Assembly (NCBI GenBank): GCA_001874325.1
Contig: MPCW01000005.1
Coordinates: 141,244-205,243, forward strand
Length of the DNA: 64,000 nt
From: Flavobacterium sp. MedPE-SWcel
GTDB lineage: Bacteria > Bacteroidota > Bacteroidia > Flavobacteriales > Flavobacteriaceae
Direction: 5' to 3'
Below the pieces are notes generated by a model. It did not search any database. It saw nothing but the letters and a program-made list of their open reading frames with translations, and was not told where the DNA came from. Shown here one piece after another: positions 63,913 to 64,000 of the stretch (positions are counted from its first letter, which is position 1; every line of letters begins with the position of its first letter). A program made the position numbers and the translations under genes.

Positions 63913-64000
63913 GGCGATGACATACTCTCCCACAAATTGCAGTACCATCTGCGCAAGCGGGCTTAACTTCTCTGTTCGGGATGGAAAGAGGTGAGCCCCG
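63913..64000 (-). rRNA. rrf: 5S ribosomal RNA, 5' part outside the window
   Basis: The minus strand reads CGGGGCTCACCTCTTTCCAT, then CCCGAACAGAGAAGTTAAGC, then a segment ending GGGAGAGTATGTCATCGCC. These are the conserved 5S core and 3' part. About 88 of some 110 nt are inside the window. The 23S and 16S genes should follow to the right. Confidence 0.95.

Overview
The window is AT-rich chromosomal DNA of a Flavobacteriaceae bacterium (Bacteroidota), probably Flavobacterium or a close relative. The evidence is the type IX secretion genes porU, porV and gldJ, two large secreted proteins with type B sorting domains, many SPII lipoproteins, and promoter -7 elements of the TAnnTTTG type found in Bacteroidota. 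No phage, transposase, CRISPR array or defence island was seen. The layout is ordinary core genome with some regulatory oddities.

Layout. 1-2.1 kb: a truncated retropepsin-like lipoprotein (minus strand) and an outer membrane barrel protein. 2.1-3.5 kb: a fluoride riboswitch in front of a CLC-F type fluoride exporter. 3.6-9.3 kb: the GTPases era and der, a TonB-receptor-like barrel and a SnoaL-like protein. 9.4-12.6 kb (minus): a five-gene operon of M23 peptidase, MerR, LemA and two TPM proteins. 12.7-17.4 kb: alaS, a lipoprotein and a GSCFA protein. 17.4-20.9 kb: a GbsR-like regulator with a small membrane protein, a DCC-membrane fusion and a TIGR01777-family gene broken by one in-frame TAG, then a UbiA-like gene. 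21-25.5 kb: gcvP, a truncated hemoglobin and a KAS III enzyme. 25.5-30.1 kb: flippase, methyltransferase, glycosyltransferase and an MlaE/MlaF pair. 30.1-38.7 kb (minus): a 1259-aa T9SS cargo protein, manC, sprT, SDR, M28 peptidase, alkB and LRR genes. 38.7-41.4 kb (minus): pyruvate dehydrogenase E2 and E1-alpha. 41.6-50.4 kb: cdd, porV and porU (minus), with gldJ and murF diverging. Then tRNA-Val, folC and glutamate dehydrogenase. 53.2-57.1 kb: a two-component locus. 57.1-63.7 kb: anmK, an acyl-CoA dehydrogenase, an XRE regulator and a second T9SS cargo protein. The window ends inside a 5S rRNA gene on the minus strand.

How the parts fit. PorU is the sortase and PorV the shuttle that process and attach T9SS cargo at the surface. 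GldJ stabilises the secretion and gliding apparatus. The two long proteins at 30-34 kb and 60-64 kb are paralogous cargo of this system. The two-component locus joins a lipoprotein TPR histidine kinase, a 58-aa lipoprotein, a LytTR regulator whose phosphoacceptor Asp is replaced by Glu, and a divergent NarL-type regulator. Two long inverted repeats lie in its promoter regions. This locus is the best candidate for an incompletely described system here.

Several start codons were placed downstream of the longest open frame because a -7 box or a terminator overlaps the upstream candidate start. Promoter calls rest on the -7 element alone, since -33 elements are poorly conserved by eye. All functional names come from reading motifs; no database search was run.
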